35,297 nucleotides of DNA, taken from the NCBI GenBank assembly GCA_020051955.1, contig JAGVQB010000025.1, positions 1-35,297 of the forward strand. The letters are read 5' to 3'. The notes beneath the pieces are model-generated. The model was given only the letters and a program-made list of their open reading frames with translations, did not search any database and was not told the origin of the DNA. This document shows, in pieces, positions 1 to 7,830 of this stretch (the first letter of the stretch is position 1; each line of letters begins with the position of its first letter). The DNA comes from a bacterium (GTDB taxonomy: Bacteria; Patescibacteriota; Patescibacteriia; UBA9934; GWF2-40-263). The position numbers and the translations under genes are program-made.

Positions 1-13
1 TTAGCTCCATACG

Positions 14-73
14 ATGGATAGTCTACCCCGCCTGCGGCGGGGAAGCTATCCATCGCGGGGGCAAGCCCCCGCG
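14..73. repeat. GC-rich nested hairpins at window start
   Basis: Three inverted repeats are visible. An outer ATGGATAG/CTATCCAT pair encloses CCCCGCC-TGC-GGCGGGG, and it is followed by CGCGGGGGC/GCCCCCGCG. No gene overlaps convincingly; the ORFs called here are composition shadows. It belongs to the palindrome-rich intergenic class seen elsewhere in the window. Confidence 0.6.
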
Positions 74-116
74 GTTTACGCTTCGCTTCGCTAAAAAGTG
101 ATGCTGGCTTCGCAAA

Positions 117-306
117 CCGAAGCGCAAGCAGATCGCTTTTAGTAAAAAGACCTCTGAAAAAAGATGAGATGCGCCGCGCTGCCCGCCCGACTGAACGACG
201 TCAGTCGTTCGGGCGGGGAGGCAAGCAAAGACCGAGACGTAGGTCAATCCTACGTTGAGGCTTTTGCGAGCCGAAGCGCAAGCAGATCGCTTTTTTCAGA
301 GGTCTT
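117..306. repeat. Long palindromic repeat R1 with conserved core
   Basis: The ends are inverted copies of AAAGACCTCTGAAAAAAG (near 146-163 and 288-306). The centre (181-218) carries GCCCGCCCGACTGAACGACG followed by its inverted partner CAGTCGTTCGGGC. The same core returns at 5363-5400 and 32646-32682. A direct repeat CCGAAGCGCAAGCAGATCGC occurs at 117-136 and 271-290. No protein-coding logic is visible, so this is a dispersed palindromic element, probably non-coding. Confidence 0.75.
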
Positions 307-310
307 TTTT

Positions 311-476
311 CTTCTTCCTGAGGCTGCGGAGCAAGGTCACGACATAAGCACGCCAGATCAGAACGTTTGAGCATGAGGAGAGAGATTTGCCGCTCAGTCT
401 TTCGACGATCGGCTATGCTCGCGATTTAGATCTGACAAAGAATCGTACCCCACTTCGCAGCCTCAGAAAGAAGAAT
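311..476. repeat. Second long imperfect palindrome, abutting R1
   Basis: The left arm begins TTCTTCCTGAGGCTGCGGAG. The right arm, reverse complemented, reads TTCTTTCTGAGGCTGCGAAG. The arms keep matching in patches inward (CAGATC, GAGCAT), so the whole 166 bp can fold on itself. It lacks the GCCCGCCCGACTG core of R1. No ORF in it looks real. The stretch 477-598 shows nothing recognisable. Confidence 0.6.
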
Positions 477-598
477 GTAAACTCGGACACCAATCGATTG
501 TATGCGAAGCAAAAGGAATAATCAAGAAACCCATCACGTCAGCAAACGACGCACAAACGTAGCAGGATAGCCCGTGAGCGTCAATGGATCAGACGAGA

Positions 599-626
599 AT
601 GACCTACAAGCAATTCGTGATAGAAT
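599..626 (+). promoter_or_regulatory. Candidate ftsK promoter with very short leader
   Basis: ATGACC (599-604) and TAGAAT (621-626) are separated by 16 bp and resemble sigma-70 elements, each about 4-5 of 6 bases. The -10 box ends only 9 bases before the ftsK ATG, which has no Shine-Dalgarno. The transcript would be nearly leaderless. Weak match, inferred. Confidence 0.35.
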
Positions 627-635
627 ACAGTCATT

Positions 636-2993
636 ATGGCACGACGAAAAAAACGTTCACACCTTCCAATTTCACACAACATACCCACCATACACATCAA
701 TCCAGAAACAAAACGCGCGATTGCTGGCGTGCTGTTGTTTGCCTGCGCCGCGCTTATCTTTCTTTCCTTCTTCCATATCACTGGGAGTCTTGGCGTGTGG
801 GTAAACCACATCTTGATCTCTGTTTTTGGACTCGATCGCTTCCTTGTTCCACTGGTGCTCATCATGATCGGCGCGACATTAAGCTTCCCACAGCGTGGAA
901 TATTTTCTTTTTGGAACTACCTGGGCGTCTTTTTCTTTTTCCTTTCCTTCAACGCGTTGCTGAATCTTTTTTTAATCGACCGCGCGCAACCTCTCACTAA
1001 CGACCTGTCTCTGGCAGGTGGCCATATCGGACAATTCCTCGCGCTCATCCTTCCAAAGTTCATGGGCTACTGGGGTTCGATCGTCACAACCGCGGCAGTG
1101 TTGCTCGTTGCGATCTTGCTTGCTTTCAATACCTCTCTACGAAATCTCGCTGGCGCGCATACGCGCGTGGCAGGGTGGATGGGTCGACGGCTTCGTCAAG
1201 AAACAGACGTGGTCCAAACCTTGACTGATGAACAAGACGAGGACGAGCTTGAGGGGTCAGATGAGCCCCCCGACCTCGAAGATGAAGAGCCAGAGAGCCC
1301 TTCCGCTTTCCGTGTCGCGCCCGTCGCGCACGAACGCAAAGAGGAAACCGCGCTAATGTCCCGCGAGCAACGCCATATCACAATCCCAATGAACCTGATG
1401 GATCGCTCTGCTTCCAAGGCGCAATCTGGCGACATCGAACGCAACAAAGAAATTATTGAAAAAACCTTTGAAGAGTTTGGAATCAATGTCGAGATGGGAA
1501 AGACGTCTGTTGGTCCCACGGTCACACAATTCACTCTTCGACCCGCGCAGGGAATTAAACTGTCGCGCATTGTTAGCTTGCAAAACGACCTGGCACTCGC
1601 GCTCGCGGCGCATCCCCTGCGTATGGAGGCTCCAATCCCTGGACAGTCGCTCGTTGGAATCGAGGTGCCAAACAATAAAGTCGCGACAGTCGCTCTGCGT
1701 GACGTGATGGAGTCGCCTTCCTTCAAAACACAATCCTCCAATCTCACAATTCCACTTGGCAAAGACGTGTCCGGCGAATCAAAGATGATCGTGCTTGAAA
1801 AGATGCCCCACATACTTGTCGCCGGAGCGACCGGATCTGGTAAATCCGTGTGTCTCAATACCATGATAATTTCCTGGCTCTACCAAAACGGGCCAGACGA
1901 CTTGAAGCTGATCCTGGTGGATCCAAAGCGCGTGGAGCTCACAATCTATAACGGTATTCCACACCTGCTCGTGCCACCAATCACAAGCGTTGATGACACA
2001 GTGAACGCGCTCAAGTGGACAGTGCGTGAAATGGAACGCAGGCTGGATATCCTTTCAAAGTTCGGCGCGCGCGACATCACAAGCTACAACGCGCGAGCAG
2101 AAGAACGCATGCCAAAGATCGTTATTGTTATCGACGAGCTTGCTGATCTGATGTGTTCGAGTGGACGAGAAGTCGAGGCGGCTATCGTACGTATTGCCCA
2201 AATGGCGCGCGCGGTTGGCATCCACTTGGTTTTGGCAACGCAACGACCCAGCGTGGATGTAATCACTGGACTCATCAAAGCAAACATCCCTGGGCGCATC
2301 GCGTTCGCGGTTGCTTCACAAACAGACTCGCGCACAATTCTGGATCAGTCAGGAGCTGAAAAACTCCTCGGACGAGGAGACATGCTTTTTACGTGCGCGG
2401 AGCTTTCCAAACCAAGACGCTTACAGGGCGCATACATTTCTACTGGTGAAATAGAGCGTGTTGTTTCGTTCCTGCGCCACAAGGGTGAGCCAGATTATAA
2501 TATGGCTGTCACGGAAATCACAAAGGCGGGAACCGTGTTTGATGATCTTGAAAATACAGACCCCGTGCTGGAGGAAGCTATCAAAGTCGTACTCGAATCT
2601 GGCAAAGCCTCAACATCTTTCCTGCAACGCCGTATGCGCCTGGGATACGCGCGCGCGGCTCGCATTGTGGATTTGATGGAACAAGCTGGTGTCGTAGGTC
2701 CTGGCTCTGGAGCAAAGCCGCGGGAAATCCTCGTGGATTCATGGCCACCAGGTGGAAGTATCAAAGAAGCCATGCCAACAGCCCAGGATGATTACGAAGA
2801 AGCGTACGACAACGGAAAAGTGGATGATGAGCAGGATGAAGAAATTGAAGAGATAACCACCACCTCCGACTTCCCTATCCCGTCTGTTCCAGACACAGAC
2901 ATCGTGGACTGGGAAGACGCGGTTGATGAAGGATGGGTTAAAAAGGGTAGCTTGGACACTGAAGACAGTGAGGAAGAAAAGGATGAGGACTAA
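636..2993 (+). CDS. ftsK: DNA translocase FtsK/SpoIIIE
   Basis: Septum-anchored ATPase that pumps chromosomal DNA at division. The 785-aa product has about four membrane segments in residues 29-165, an acidic linker near 199-225, then the motor. Walker A is GATGSGKS (397-404) and Walker B is IVIVIDELADLM (D500/E501), followed by the family block LVLATQRPSVDVITG. A winged-helix gamma domain lies near 640-700 (SFLQRRMRLGYARAARIVDLME); in known FtsK proteins this part reads KOPS-like DNA sites. The last 85 residues are a highly acidic tail, which is unusual after a gamma domain. The linker is short compared with E. coli FtsK, as in SpoIIIE-type proteins. The ATG at 636 gives a positively charged MARRKKR start before the first membrane segment. 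The RodZ-like gene follows after 12 bp, suggesting co-transcription. Family assignment is certain. Confidence 0.97.
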   Translation: MARRKKRSHLPISHNIPTIHINPETKRAIAGVLLFACAALIFLSFFHITGSLGVWVNHILISVFGLDRFLVPLVLIMIGATLSFPQRGIFSFWNYLGVFFFFLSFNALLNLFLIDRAQPLTNDLSLAGGHIGQFLALILPKFMGYWGSIVTTAAVLLVAILLAFNTSLRNLAGAHTRVAGWMGRRLRQETDVVQTLTDEQDEDELEGSDEPPDLEDEEPESPSAFRVAPVAHERKEETALMSREQRHITIPMNLMDRSASKAQSGDIERNKEIIEKTFEEFGINVEMGKTSVGPTVTQFTLRPAQGIKLSRIVSLQNDLALALAAHPLRMEAPIPGQSLVGIEVPNNKVATVALRDVMESPSFKTQSSNLTIPLGKDVSGESKMIVLEKMPHILVAGATGSGKSVCLNTMIISWLYQNGPDDLKLILVDPKRVELTIYNGIPHLLVPPITSVDDTVNALKWTVREMERRLDILSKFGARDITSYNARAEERMPKIVIVIDELADLMCSSGREVEAAIVRIAQMARAVGIHLVLATQRPSVDVITGLIKANIPGRIAFAVASQTDSRTILDQSGAEKLLGRGDMLFTCAELSKPRRLQGAYISTGEIERVVSFLRHKGEPDYNMAVTEITKAGTVFDDLENTDPVLEEAIKVVLESGKASTSFLQRRMRLGYARAARIVDLMEQAGVVGPGSGAKPREILVDSWPPGGSIKEAMPTAQDDYEEAYDNGKVDDEQDEEIEEITTTSDFPIPSVPDTDIVDWEDAVDEGWVKKGSLDTEDSEEEKDED

Positions 2994-3005
2994 CGCGACT
3001 GTGAT

Positions 3006-3674
3006 ATGTCTTTCGTGATCCGCAAATTTGATTATCAAGAAACTTTGGGTGAAAAACTCAAGGCGATTCGACGTTGCGCTAATCTCACGCTCTCTGAAAT
3101 CTCCGCCTCCACAAAAATCCGCAAACCTTTTCTTAAAGCGTTCGAGTCGGGCGACTACGCGAAACTTCCAGACTCCATCTACGCTCGCAACTATTTAAAA
3201 ACATACGTTCGAGCTCTTGGTGGTGATGTAGATTATTTTGTCGAGCAGTTTGAAAATGAATGTGGTACGTGCGACTTCACCAAGAACGCTCGTCTGCCAC
3301 GGGCGCGGGCGCGGGCGCGACAATTCCTGGTTACAAGTCGGTTCGTTCAAGTATTTGTAATAATCACGCTTGCTCTCGCGACCACTGGTTACCTCGGCTA
3401 TGAACTGCGCGCGATAATATCAGCGCCGGAGCTGGCTGTTTATGAGCCAGAAGACGGCCACGCGACACAGGAAGCTCTTGTCAAAGTCTCTGGTATGACA
3501 GAGGAGGGAACGCGCGTGAAGGTTAACGGCATAGATGTCCTACTATCCCAAGACGGGCAGTTTGAAACCGTGGTGGCGCTGGAGAGAGGACTAAACGTCA
3601 TCTCGATCGAAAGCGCCAAGCGTTACTCTCGTCCAGCAACTGAATATCGAAGAGTGGTGCTAAAACAAGAATGA
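3006..3674 (+). CDS. RodZ-like HTH/membrane protein
   Basis: A 222-aa bitopic protein. Residues 12-85 form an Xre/HTH_25-type helix-turn-helix (LGEKLKAIRRCANLTLSEIS...) like the cytosolic part of RodZ. A basic stretch RARARARQF comes next, then one membrane segment at 114-134. An external beta-rich domain (141-222; VKVSGMTEEGTRVKVNG...) resembles the small Ig-like domain often found at the end of such proteins. In RodZ the HTH binds MreB and links it to wall synthesis. Whether this one does so here, or instead partners FtsK, cannot be told from the window. It follows ftsK by 12 bp, so both probably share a transcript. The ATG at 3006 has no clear Shine-Dalgarno. Confidence 0.8.
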   Translation: MSFVIRKFDYQETLGEKLKAIRRCANLTLSEISASTKIRKPFLKAFESGDYAKLPDSIYARNYLKTYVRALGGDVDYFVEQFENECGTCDFTKNARLPRARARARQFLVTSRFVQVFVIITLALATTGYLGYELRAIISAPELAVYEPEDGHATQEALVKVSGMTEEGTRVKVNGIDVLLSQDGQFETVVALERGLNVISIESAKRYSRPATEYRRVVLKQE

Positions 3675-3777
3675 ATCCACTTAACATCTGCCTAAGCGCC
3701 AGAGTTTTTTGTTTTTCCCCTCGGCCTCTATGGCATTTACGGTCTGTACGGCCTTCCCAATTTCCTCGTCCCCACCT

Positions 3778-3808
3778 TGTCAGATAATTGTTTGACAAAT
3801 GTCTGACA
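3778..3808. promoter_or_regulatory. 31-bp dyad operator over the antitoxin promoter
   Basis: TGTCAGA (3778-3784) and TCTGACA (3802-3808) are perfect inverted arms. A second pair, TTGT/ACAA (3788-3791, 3795-3798), shares exactly the same centre (3793). The dyad covers the -35 box of the following promoter. This is the usual layout for an autorepressing Phd/YefM antitoxin. It is not a LexA box. Confidence 0.6.
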
Positions 3809-3820
3809 GGATGATACTAT
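3792..3820 (+). promoter_or_regulatory. Promoter upstream of the Phd-like gene (and possibly recA)
   Basis: A perfect -35 TTGACA (3792-3797) is followed after 17 bp by TACTAT (3815-3820). The start codon is 26 bp further on. With no visible terminator before recA, the same transcript may cover recA. Confidence 0.6.
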
Positions 3821-3846
3821 GAGAACGTAAGTCATCATTCCTCCAT

Positions 3847-4059
3847 ATGCTACAAACGGAACCAATCTCCGTGCGCGATTTTTTGCGCAACTTTGCTGCC
3901 ATTGTGCAAGGCAAGACAGTAAAGCGTTATGTAATTATGAAACACGGCAAACCTATTGGTGTGTTTACATCATGGGAGATGCAAAAAATGGAACTCAAGC
4001 AAAAAAAAGATAGTGAGATGCAGAAATGGCTCCTGTTAGATGAGATGTCCAAATTTTAA
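3847..4059 (+). CDS. Orphan Phd/YefM-like antitoxin-type protein
   Basis: A 70-aa protein with the look of the Phd/YefM N-terminal fold: an ISVRDFLRNF opening, then RYVIMKHGKPIGVF, matching the usual 'vI.khGkPvav' strand-turn-strand of these DNA-binding antitoxins. The remaining third is a charged helix (MELKQKKDSEMQKW) where antitoxins usually wrap a toxin. No toxin ORF is present; recA starts 68 bp downstream. The promoter carries a dyad over its -35 box, consistent with autorepression. It may be a solitary repressor that has taken control of recA, or a decayed toxin-antitoxin pair. The family call rests on a short motif. Confidence 0.6.
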   Translation: MLQTEPISVRDFLRNFAAIVQGKTVKRYVIMKHGKPIGVFTSWEMQKMELKQKKDSEMQKWLLLDEMSKF

Positions 4060-4127
4060 GATGCCCCACTTGAATCCCAGAGCGGCTCTGCTAAGCTACG
4101 CTCGTTCAATCCCAATTTCAAAATAAT

Positions 4128-5183
4128 ATGGCAAAACAAATTACTAAGGAGGTAGAAACTGATGCCCGATCTCGAGCCGCTTTGGAAGCTATTACTCAAA
4201 TAAAGCAACGTTTTGGCGAGGGTTCGATCATGCGGCTTGGAGAGGCTAAAACTATGCAAGTGGATGCAATATCCACAGGGTGTCTGTCATTGGATTTAGC
4301 ACTTGGCGTAATGGGGGTACCTCGCGGACGCGTTATCGAGATTTATGGTCCAGAGTCATCTGGAAAATCTACGCTCGCCCAACACATTGTTGCCGAGGTG
4401 CAGAAGATTGGTGGAGTTGCGGCGTATGTAGACGCAGAACACGCGCTGGATCCAGAGTACGCGCAAAAAATCGGGGTGAACATCGACGAGCTCTTTATCT
4501 CTCAACCAGACAATGGCGAACAGGCGCTTGAGATTGTTGAAACGCTCGTACGATCAAACGCGGTTGACGTGATCGTAATTGATTCCGTGGCGGCTCTTAC
4601 ACCGAAGGCTGAAATCGAAGGCGAAATGGGCGACCAGCACATGGGGCTCCAAGCACGCCTTATGAGCCAGGCGCTACGCAAACTCGCGGGCATCGTGAGT
4701 AAGTCCAAAACAATCGTCGTCTTCATCAACCAGATTCGTATGAAGATAGGAATAGTGTTTGGTAATCCCGAGACAACACCTGGTGGCAACGCGCTCAAGT
4801 TCTACGCGTCCGTGCGTATTGAAATCCGTCGCGCGGCACAGATCAAGCAGGGCGAACAAATCATCGGCAACCGTACCAAAGCCAAAATCGTCAAAAACAA
4901 AGTCGCGCCCCCGTTCCGCTCATGCGAGTTCGACATCATGTACAACGAAGGTATCTCAATCGCTGGGGATCTCATCGACCTGGGTGTTACCTACGGCGTC
5001 ATTCAAAAAAGCGGGAACAGCTACTCCTTCCACGGAGAAAAATTAGGACTTGGCAGGGAAAACGCAAAAGCAACTATCAAAGGGAACCCAGAACTCCTCA
5101 AATCTATTCGCTCTGACATTGAGAAAACAATCGCCAATACAAATGGCGAAGAGACCATAACTCCAGCAGAAGAAACGGGCTAG
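4128..5183 (+). CDS. recA: Recombinase RecA
   Basis: The 351-aa product is full length for RecA, the ATP-dependent strand-exchange protein of homologous recombination. Walker A is GPESSGKST (from G74) and the Walker B region is [20 protein letters not shown]. The L2/ATP-cap area [20 protein letters not shown] is conserved, and the MAW-like box is present as [20 protein letters not shown]. The C-terminal domain ends in an acidic tail ([13 protein letters not shown]), as in well-studied RecA. The ATG at 4128 has no Shine-Dalgarno. No recX or LexA gene is adjacent, and no SOS box is visible. The stop codon lies inside the loop of the terminator. Confidence 0.99.
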   Translation: MAKQITKEVETDARSRAALEAITQIKQRFGEGSIMRLGEAKTMQVDAISTGCLSLDLALGVMGVPRGRVIEIYGPESSGKSTLAQHIVAEVQKIGGVAAYVDAEHALDPEYAQKIGVNIDELFISQPDNGEQALEIVETLVRSNAVDVIVIDSVAALTPKAEIEGEMGDQHMGLQARLMSQALRKLAGIVSKSKTIVVFINQIRMKIGIVFGNPETTPGGNALKFYASVRIEIRRAAQIKQGEQIIGNRTKAKIVKNKVAPPFRSCEFDIMYNEGISIAGDLIDLGVTYGVIQKSGNSYSFHGEKLGLGRENAKATIKGNPELLKSIRSDIEKTIANTNGEETITPAEETG

Positions 5184-5195
5184 GCCCGTTTTTTC
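5174..5195 (+). terminator. Intrinsic terminator of recA overlapping its stop codon
   Basis: AACGGGC and GCCCGTT form a 7-bp stem followed by TTTT. The three-base loop (5181-5183) is the TAG stop codon of recA itself, so the gene end and terminator are fused. Confidence 0.85.
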
Positions 5196-5272
5196 TTGCG
5201 CTCTCATAACGAAGCGGCTATGCTTTGGATCGGATCAGCTGACGATTCGAGTTAACCCTCAACAACCCTAGG

Positions 5273-5443
5273 GGCTGTGATTTACGAAACTCGATGAGAT
5301 TTGCGTAAACGGGCTGTCGATCTCCGCGAACACTACTGAAACGTAGTGAGAGCGGGGTCGACGCCCGCCCGACTGAACGACGTCGGTCGTTCGGGCGGGG
5401 GTGCCCGTGAACGCAAAGATCGCGAGTTTCGTAATTCACAGCC
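5273..5443. repeat. Long palindromic repeat R2
   Basis: The terminal arms are inverted copies: GGCTGTGATTTACGAAACTC on the left against GGCTGTGAATTACGAAACTC on the right, followed inward by GCGTAAACGGGC against GCGTTCACGGGC. The centre (5363-5400) is the same GCCCGCCCGACTGAACGACG core as R1. It shares the inner blocks GGGGTCGACGCCCGCCCG and GGGGGTGCCCGTGAA with R3 at 32.6 kb, while the outer arms differ. The element fills the gap after recA and ends beside the Shine-Dalgarno of the next gene. Confidence 0.8.
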
Positions 5444-5456
5444 AGGGGGCACTCAC

Positions 5457-6116
5457 GTGCGACGCTATAAGGCAGGGCTAGAGCTGGAAGCGGAAGTCAG
5501 CCGTGAACTTGGTGCGTTGGGTATCGCCCACAGAAGAACCCAACACATGGGAAAGGAAGACGTCGAGGATCGCATTGACTTGATTGTCCCCTCCTTTGGA
5601 GGACGGCGCGCGCTAGAGTTCCAAATCACCCTGCGCGCAAAGCAGCCACGAAAGATCTACGCCTTCGCTCTGCGCGCGCTCACGACCCGCGCGAGAGGTG
5701 TGCGCGTTTACCTTGAAGTGGTTGGCGCGAGGCATAAGGACGCGATCAGCCTCATCGCGCAAAGAGTAGCGCGGGCGATCCAGACCATCGCGCGCAGGTT
5801 CCGCGACTTCGGAGAACACAATCTCCTAGGAGTTCGCGTGAGCGCGAAAAGCGCGGAGATCGAGAAGTTTGACTTGGTGAGTTTGTGCGGGAGGCGACTC
5901 CTGGAAGCTGTGAAACGCTTCTGGGAACAAGTCGAGGAACAGCGCAAGGCCGCTGCTGAAGTTGCCGCGCTACGCGCTCACCGCTCGCGACAGACCATCT
6001 CGCTTCTTGCTCTATGCTTGCTACCGTTGCGCGCGCGCCACGAGCGACCGCAATTCCAAGCAAGACACTACGCGGACACGCGCGCGCACTTCATGCCACG
6101 CAGACACTGTGTGTAG
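5457..6116 (+). CDS. Hypothetical protein, possible PD-(D/E)XK-type nuclease
   Basis: I chose GTG at 5457 because AGGGGG lies seven bases upstream; the first 37 codons of the listed ORF fall inside repeat R2. This gives about 219 aa. The N-terminal half (ELEAEVSRELGALGIAHRR... DVEDRIDLIVPSFGGRRALEFQITLRAK) follows the pattern helix, D, strand, E-x-Q, which recalls divergent restriction-like nuclease folds. That is only a resemblance. The middle is rich in basic helices. The last 50 residues (HRSRQTISLLALCLLPLRARHER...) read like out-of-frame sequence, so the true C-terminus may be frameshifted. Composition is rich in GCGC. A terminator follows directly. I do not recognise the family with confidence. 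Confidence 0.5.
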   Translation: MRRYKAGLELEAEVSRELGALGIAHRRTQHMGKEDVEDRIDLIVPSFGGRRALEFQITLRAKQPRKIYAFALRALTTRARGVRVYLEVVGARHKDAISLIAQRVARAIQTIARRFRDFGEHNLLGVRVSAKSAEIEKFDLVSLCGRRLLEAVKRFWEQVEEQRKAAAEVAALRAHRSRQTISLLALCLLPLRARHERPQFQARHYADTRAHFMPRRHCV

Positions 6117-6137
6117 TGACCATCAACGAAACGCAAA

Positions 6138-6165
6138 GCCTCCAATCGCGGGAGGTCTTTTTTTT
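6138..6165 (+). terminator. Intrinsic terminator after the nuclease-like gene
   Basis: CCTCC and GGAGG form a short stem with a 7-base loop, followed by TC and eight T. It faces the efp terminator across a few bases, so the two convergent genes each have their own. Confidence 0.7.
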
Positions 6166-6170
6166 GACCT

Positions 6171-6200
6171 AAAAAAACAACCGTTTCTTTCAACGGCTGT
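6171..6200 (-). terminator. Intrinsic terminator of the rpsF-to-efp operon
   Basis: Read on the minus strand, ACAGCCGTT and AACGGTTGT form a 9-bp stem with a GAAAG loop and run into seven T. It lies 16 bases past the efp stop codon. Confidence 0.85.
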
Positions 6201-6215
6201 TTCCAAGCGTCATCA

Positions 6216-6782
6216 TTATTTTTGTACACGTTCCGCGTACGCGCCTGTTTCAGTGCTGACCAGTATCTCGTCTCCTTCGTTAATAAACACCGGAACGCGA
6301 GCAACCAAACCATTATCGAGTTTAGCGTCCTTGAGCACGTTACCTGACGCGGTATCCCCTTTCACGGCAGGCTCTGTATAAACAACTTTGTATTGAATTT
6401 TCTGTGGTATCTCAATCGTGAGTGCTTGTCCGTCAAGCATCACAATCGTGACATCCAACCCTTCTTTAAGATACCCAACCGCGTCCTCAATATCTCCGCG
6501 CGCGATCGACACCTGTTCATAGGTTGCATTGTCCATAAAGGTGTAAAGATTGCCGTCCGCGTAAAGGTACTGCATCTTTTTATATTGCACATCCTCGAAC
6601 ATCACTGACTCTGATGCCTTGAGATTTTCTTCCTTGACTTTACCTGTTCGCAAATTCTTCATGCGTGTGCGCACAAACGAACTCCCTTTGCCAGGACTTA
6701 CCCGCTGAAAATCAATTATCAACCACAACTCATTATCTCGATTCAAGACACTGCCTCTTTTTATTTCATTTGGGGAAGACAT
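6216..6782 (-). CDS. efp: Elongation factor P
   Basis: EF-P binds the ribosome between the P and E sites and helps form difficult peptide bonds such as polyproline. The 188-aa product is the normal length, with a KOW-like N-terminal domain and two OB domains (C-terminal ...NEGDEILVSTETGAYAERV). The domain-I loop reads VSPGKGSSF. Its tip lysine, K32, corresponds to the E. coli residue that receives (R)-beta-lysine from EpmA. The gene for an EpmA-like ligase lies 52 bp upstream in the same direction, supporting that modification here. The segment before the ATG is a heptamer-repeat tract that is C-rich on the coding strand and has no Shine-Dalgarno. Confidence 0.97.
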   Translation of the reverse strand: MSSPNEIKRGSVLNRDNELWLIIDFQRVSPGKGSSFVRTRMKNLRTGKVKEENLKASESVMFEDVQYKKMQYLYADGNLYTFMDNATYEQVSIARGDIEDAVGYLKEGLDVTIVMLDGQALTIEIPQKIQYKVVYTEPAVKGDTASGNVLKDAKLDNGLVARVPVFINEGDEILVSTETGAYAERVQK

Positions 6783-6830
6783 AGGGAGGGGTTAGGGGAT
6801 AGCTTATAGGAGGAGGGAGGTGAGAGGGTG
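6782..6830. repeat. Degenerate 7-bp tandem repeat before efp
   Basis: On the plus strand the sequence falls into seven heptamers: TAGGGAG, GGGTTAG, GGGATAG, CTTATAG, GAGGAGG, GAGGTGA, GAGGGTG. It overlaps the efp start codon and fills the epmA-efp gap. It resembles the heptamer tract at 33.24 kb. Confidence 0.6.
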
Positions 6831-6834
6831 AAAA

Positions 6835-7824
6835 TCAGCGGGGGAAAATTTTCAAGGCGGGGAATGGCAATACGTCTTCGATTGAAGATCGGCCGGTTAA
6901 AATCATGTGCAGGCGATCCACTCCAAGAGCGTTGCCAAATGTCGGAGAACGCAAGGATGGTAACAGACACAACAGTTCCTCGTCAATCGGGAATACGCGC
7001 TTGCCGAGACGCTGGCGCTCGTTGGCTTCTTCCTCAAATCGAGCGCGTTGTTCAACCGCGTCGGTCAATTCAGTAAACCCATTACACAACTCAACTCCGT
7101 CAATATAAAGTTCGAACCGCTGTCCATATTTTCCATCCGCGGTCATGGCAGAAAGAGCGGCTTGATGACGTGGATAGTCGTACACAAAAAGCGAGCGGCC
7201 TGCGAACGTCGGTTCGACCTTGGTGAGAAACAGGCGGTAAAAAAGATCGGATTCTGTGTCAGGAGGATCATCTTTGATTCCATTCGCGCGACACGACCTT
7301 CGCAGATCACCCTCTTGAGCAATATCAAGATCCAGACCAACACAATCAAGAAACAAGTCGCGCACTCGAATTCGATCGACCTTAGAGGCAACCCCCCTTG
7401 ATCCCCTCTTGGGAAGGGGAGAAATATTCTGAGCAACATAACTCACCAACTCCCAGGTCTCATCCATGCACGCTTGATAATCCGCTCCCTGCCGATACCA
7501 CTCAAGCATAGTGAACTCGGGATTGTGCGCGCCACCAAATGATTCCTCGTTACGAAAAACTTTTGTGATTGTAAAAATCTTTTGCATACCAAGCCCAAGA
7601 AGTTTTTTCATTGAATACTCCGGGCTGGTTATTAAACCCGCGCTGTGAGCCTTGCCGTCTGGCTCGCGCACGACCGTCTCAAACGGAAAAAGATTCGGCT
7701 CCATTCCAGGGGAGCGCACAACCAACGGTGTCTCAACCTCAAGATACCCGCGCTCGCGAAAAAACGAACGTATAGAATCATTGACGACTTGACGCTCAAG
7801 AATCACTTGTTCGATTTCATTCAT
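6835..7824 (-). CDS. epmA: EF-P-(R)-beta-lysine ligase (EpmA/GenX-like)
   Basis: A class II lysyl-tRNA-synthetase paralogue of 329 aa without the anticodon-binding domain, the hallmark of EpmA (PoxA/GenX). In E. coli it attaches lysine to EF-P rather than tRNA. Motif 2 is KVFRNEESFGGAHNPEFTMLEWY and motif 3 is GNALGVDRLHMILTGRSSIEDVLPFP; the substrate pocket segment ELYIDGVELCNGFTELTDAVEQ is also kept. efp follows 52 bp downstream, a strong functional link. No EpmB (lysine 2,3-aminomutase) is in the window, so beta- versus alpha-lysine as donor is open. Near residue 135 the stretch SPLPKRGSRGVASK is encoded by a GC-rich palindrome related to the one that breaks the methyltransferase gene. A hairpin containing GGAGG precedes the start. 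Confidence 0.9.
   Translation of the reverse strand: MNEIEQVILERQVVNDSIRSFFRERGYLEVETPLVVRSPGMEPNLFPFETVVREPDGKAHSAGLITSPEYSMKKLLGLGMQKIFTITKVFRNEESFGGAHNPEFTMLEWYRQGADYQACMDETWELVSYVAQNISPLPKRGSRGVASKVDRIRVRDLFLDCVGLDLDIAQEGDLRRSCRANGIKDDPPDTESDLFYRLFLTKVEPTFAGRSLFVYDYPRHQAALSAMTADGKYGQRFELYIDGVELCNGFTELTDAVEQRARFEEEANERQRLGKRVFPIDEELLCLLPSLRSPTFGNALGVDRLHMILTGRSSIEDVLPFPALKIFPR
7389..7426. repeat. GC-rich palindrome inserted in-frame in epmA
   Basis: On the coding strand TCCCCTTCCCAAGAGGGGAT runs into CAAGGGGGGTTGCC. The 34 bases match the element at 10036-10069 at 28 positions without gaps. Here it keeps the frame and adds about a dozen residues between two conserved parts of EpmA. Confidence 0.65.
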
Positions 7825-7830
7825 ACAAAT

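Noticed and set aside
4060-4127. LexA/SOS box before recA
   Set aside because: Neither the CTGT-N8-ACAG nor the GAAC-N4-GTTC pattern is present; the dyad lies further upstream before the small gene.
4060-4127. Toxin partner for the Phd-like protein
   Set aside because: Only 68 bp separate it from recA; no ORF fits.
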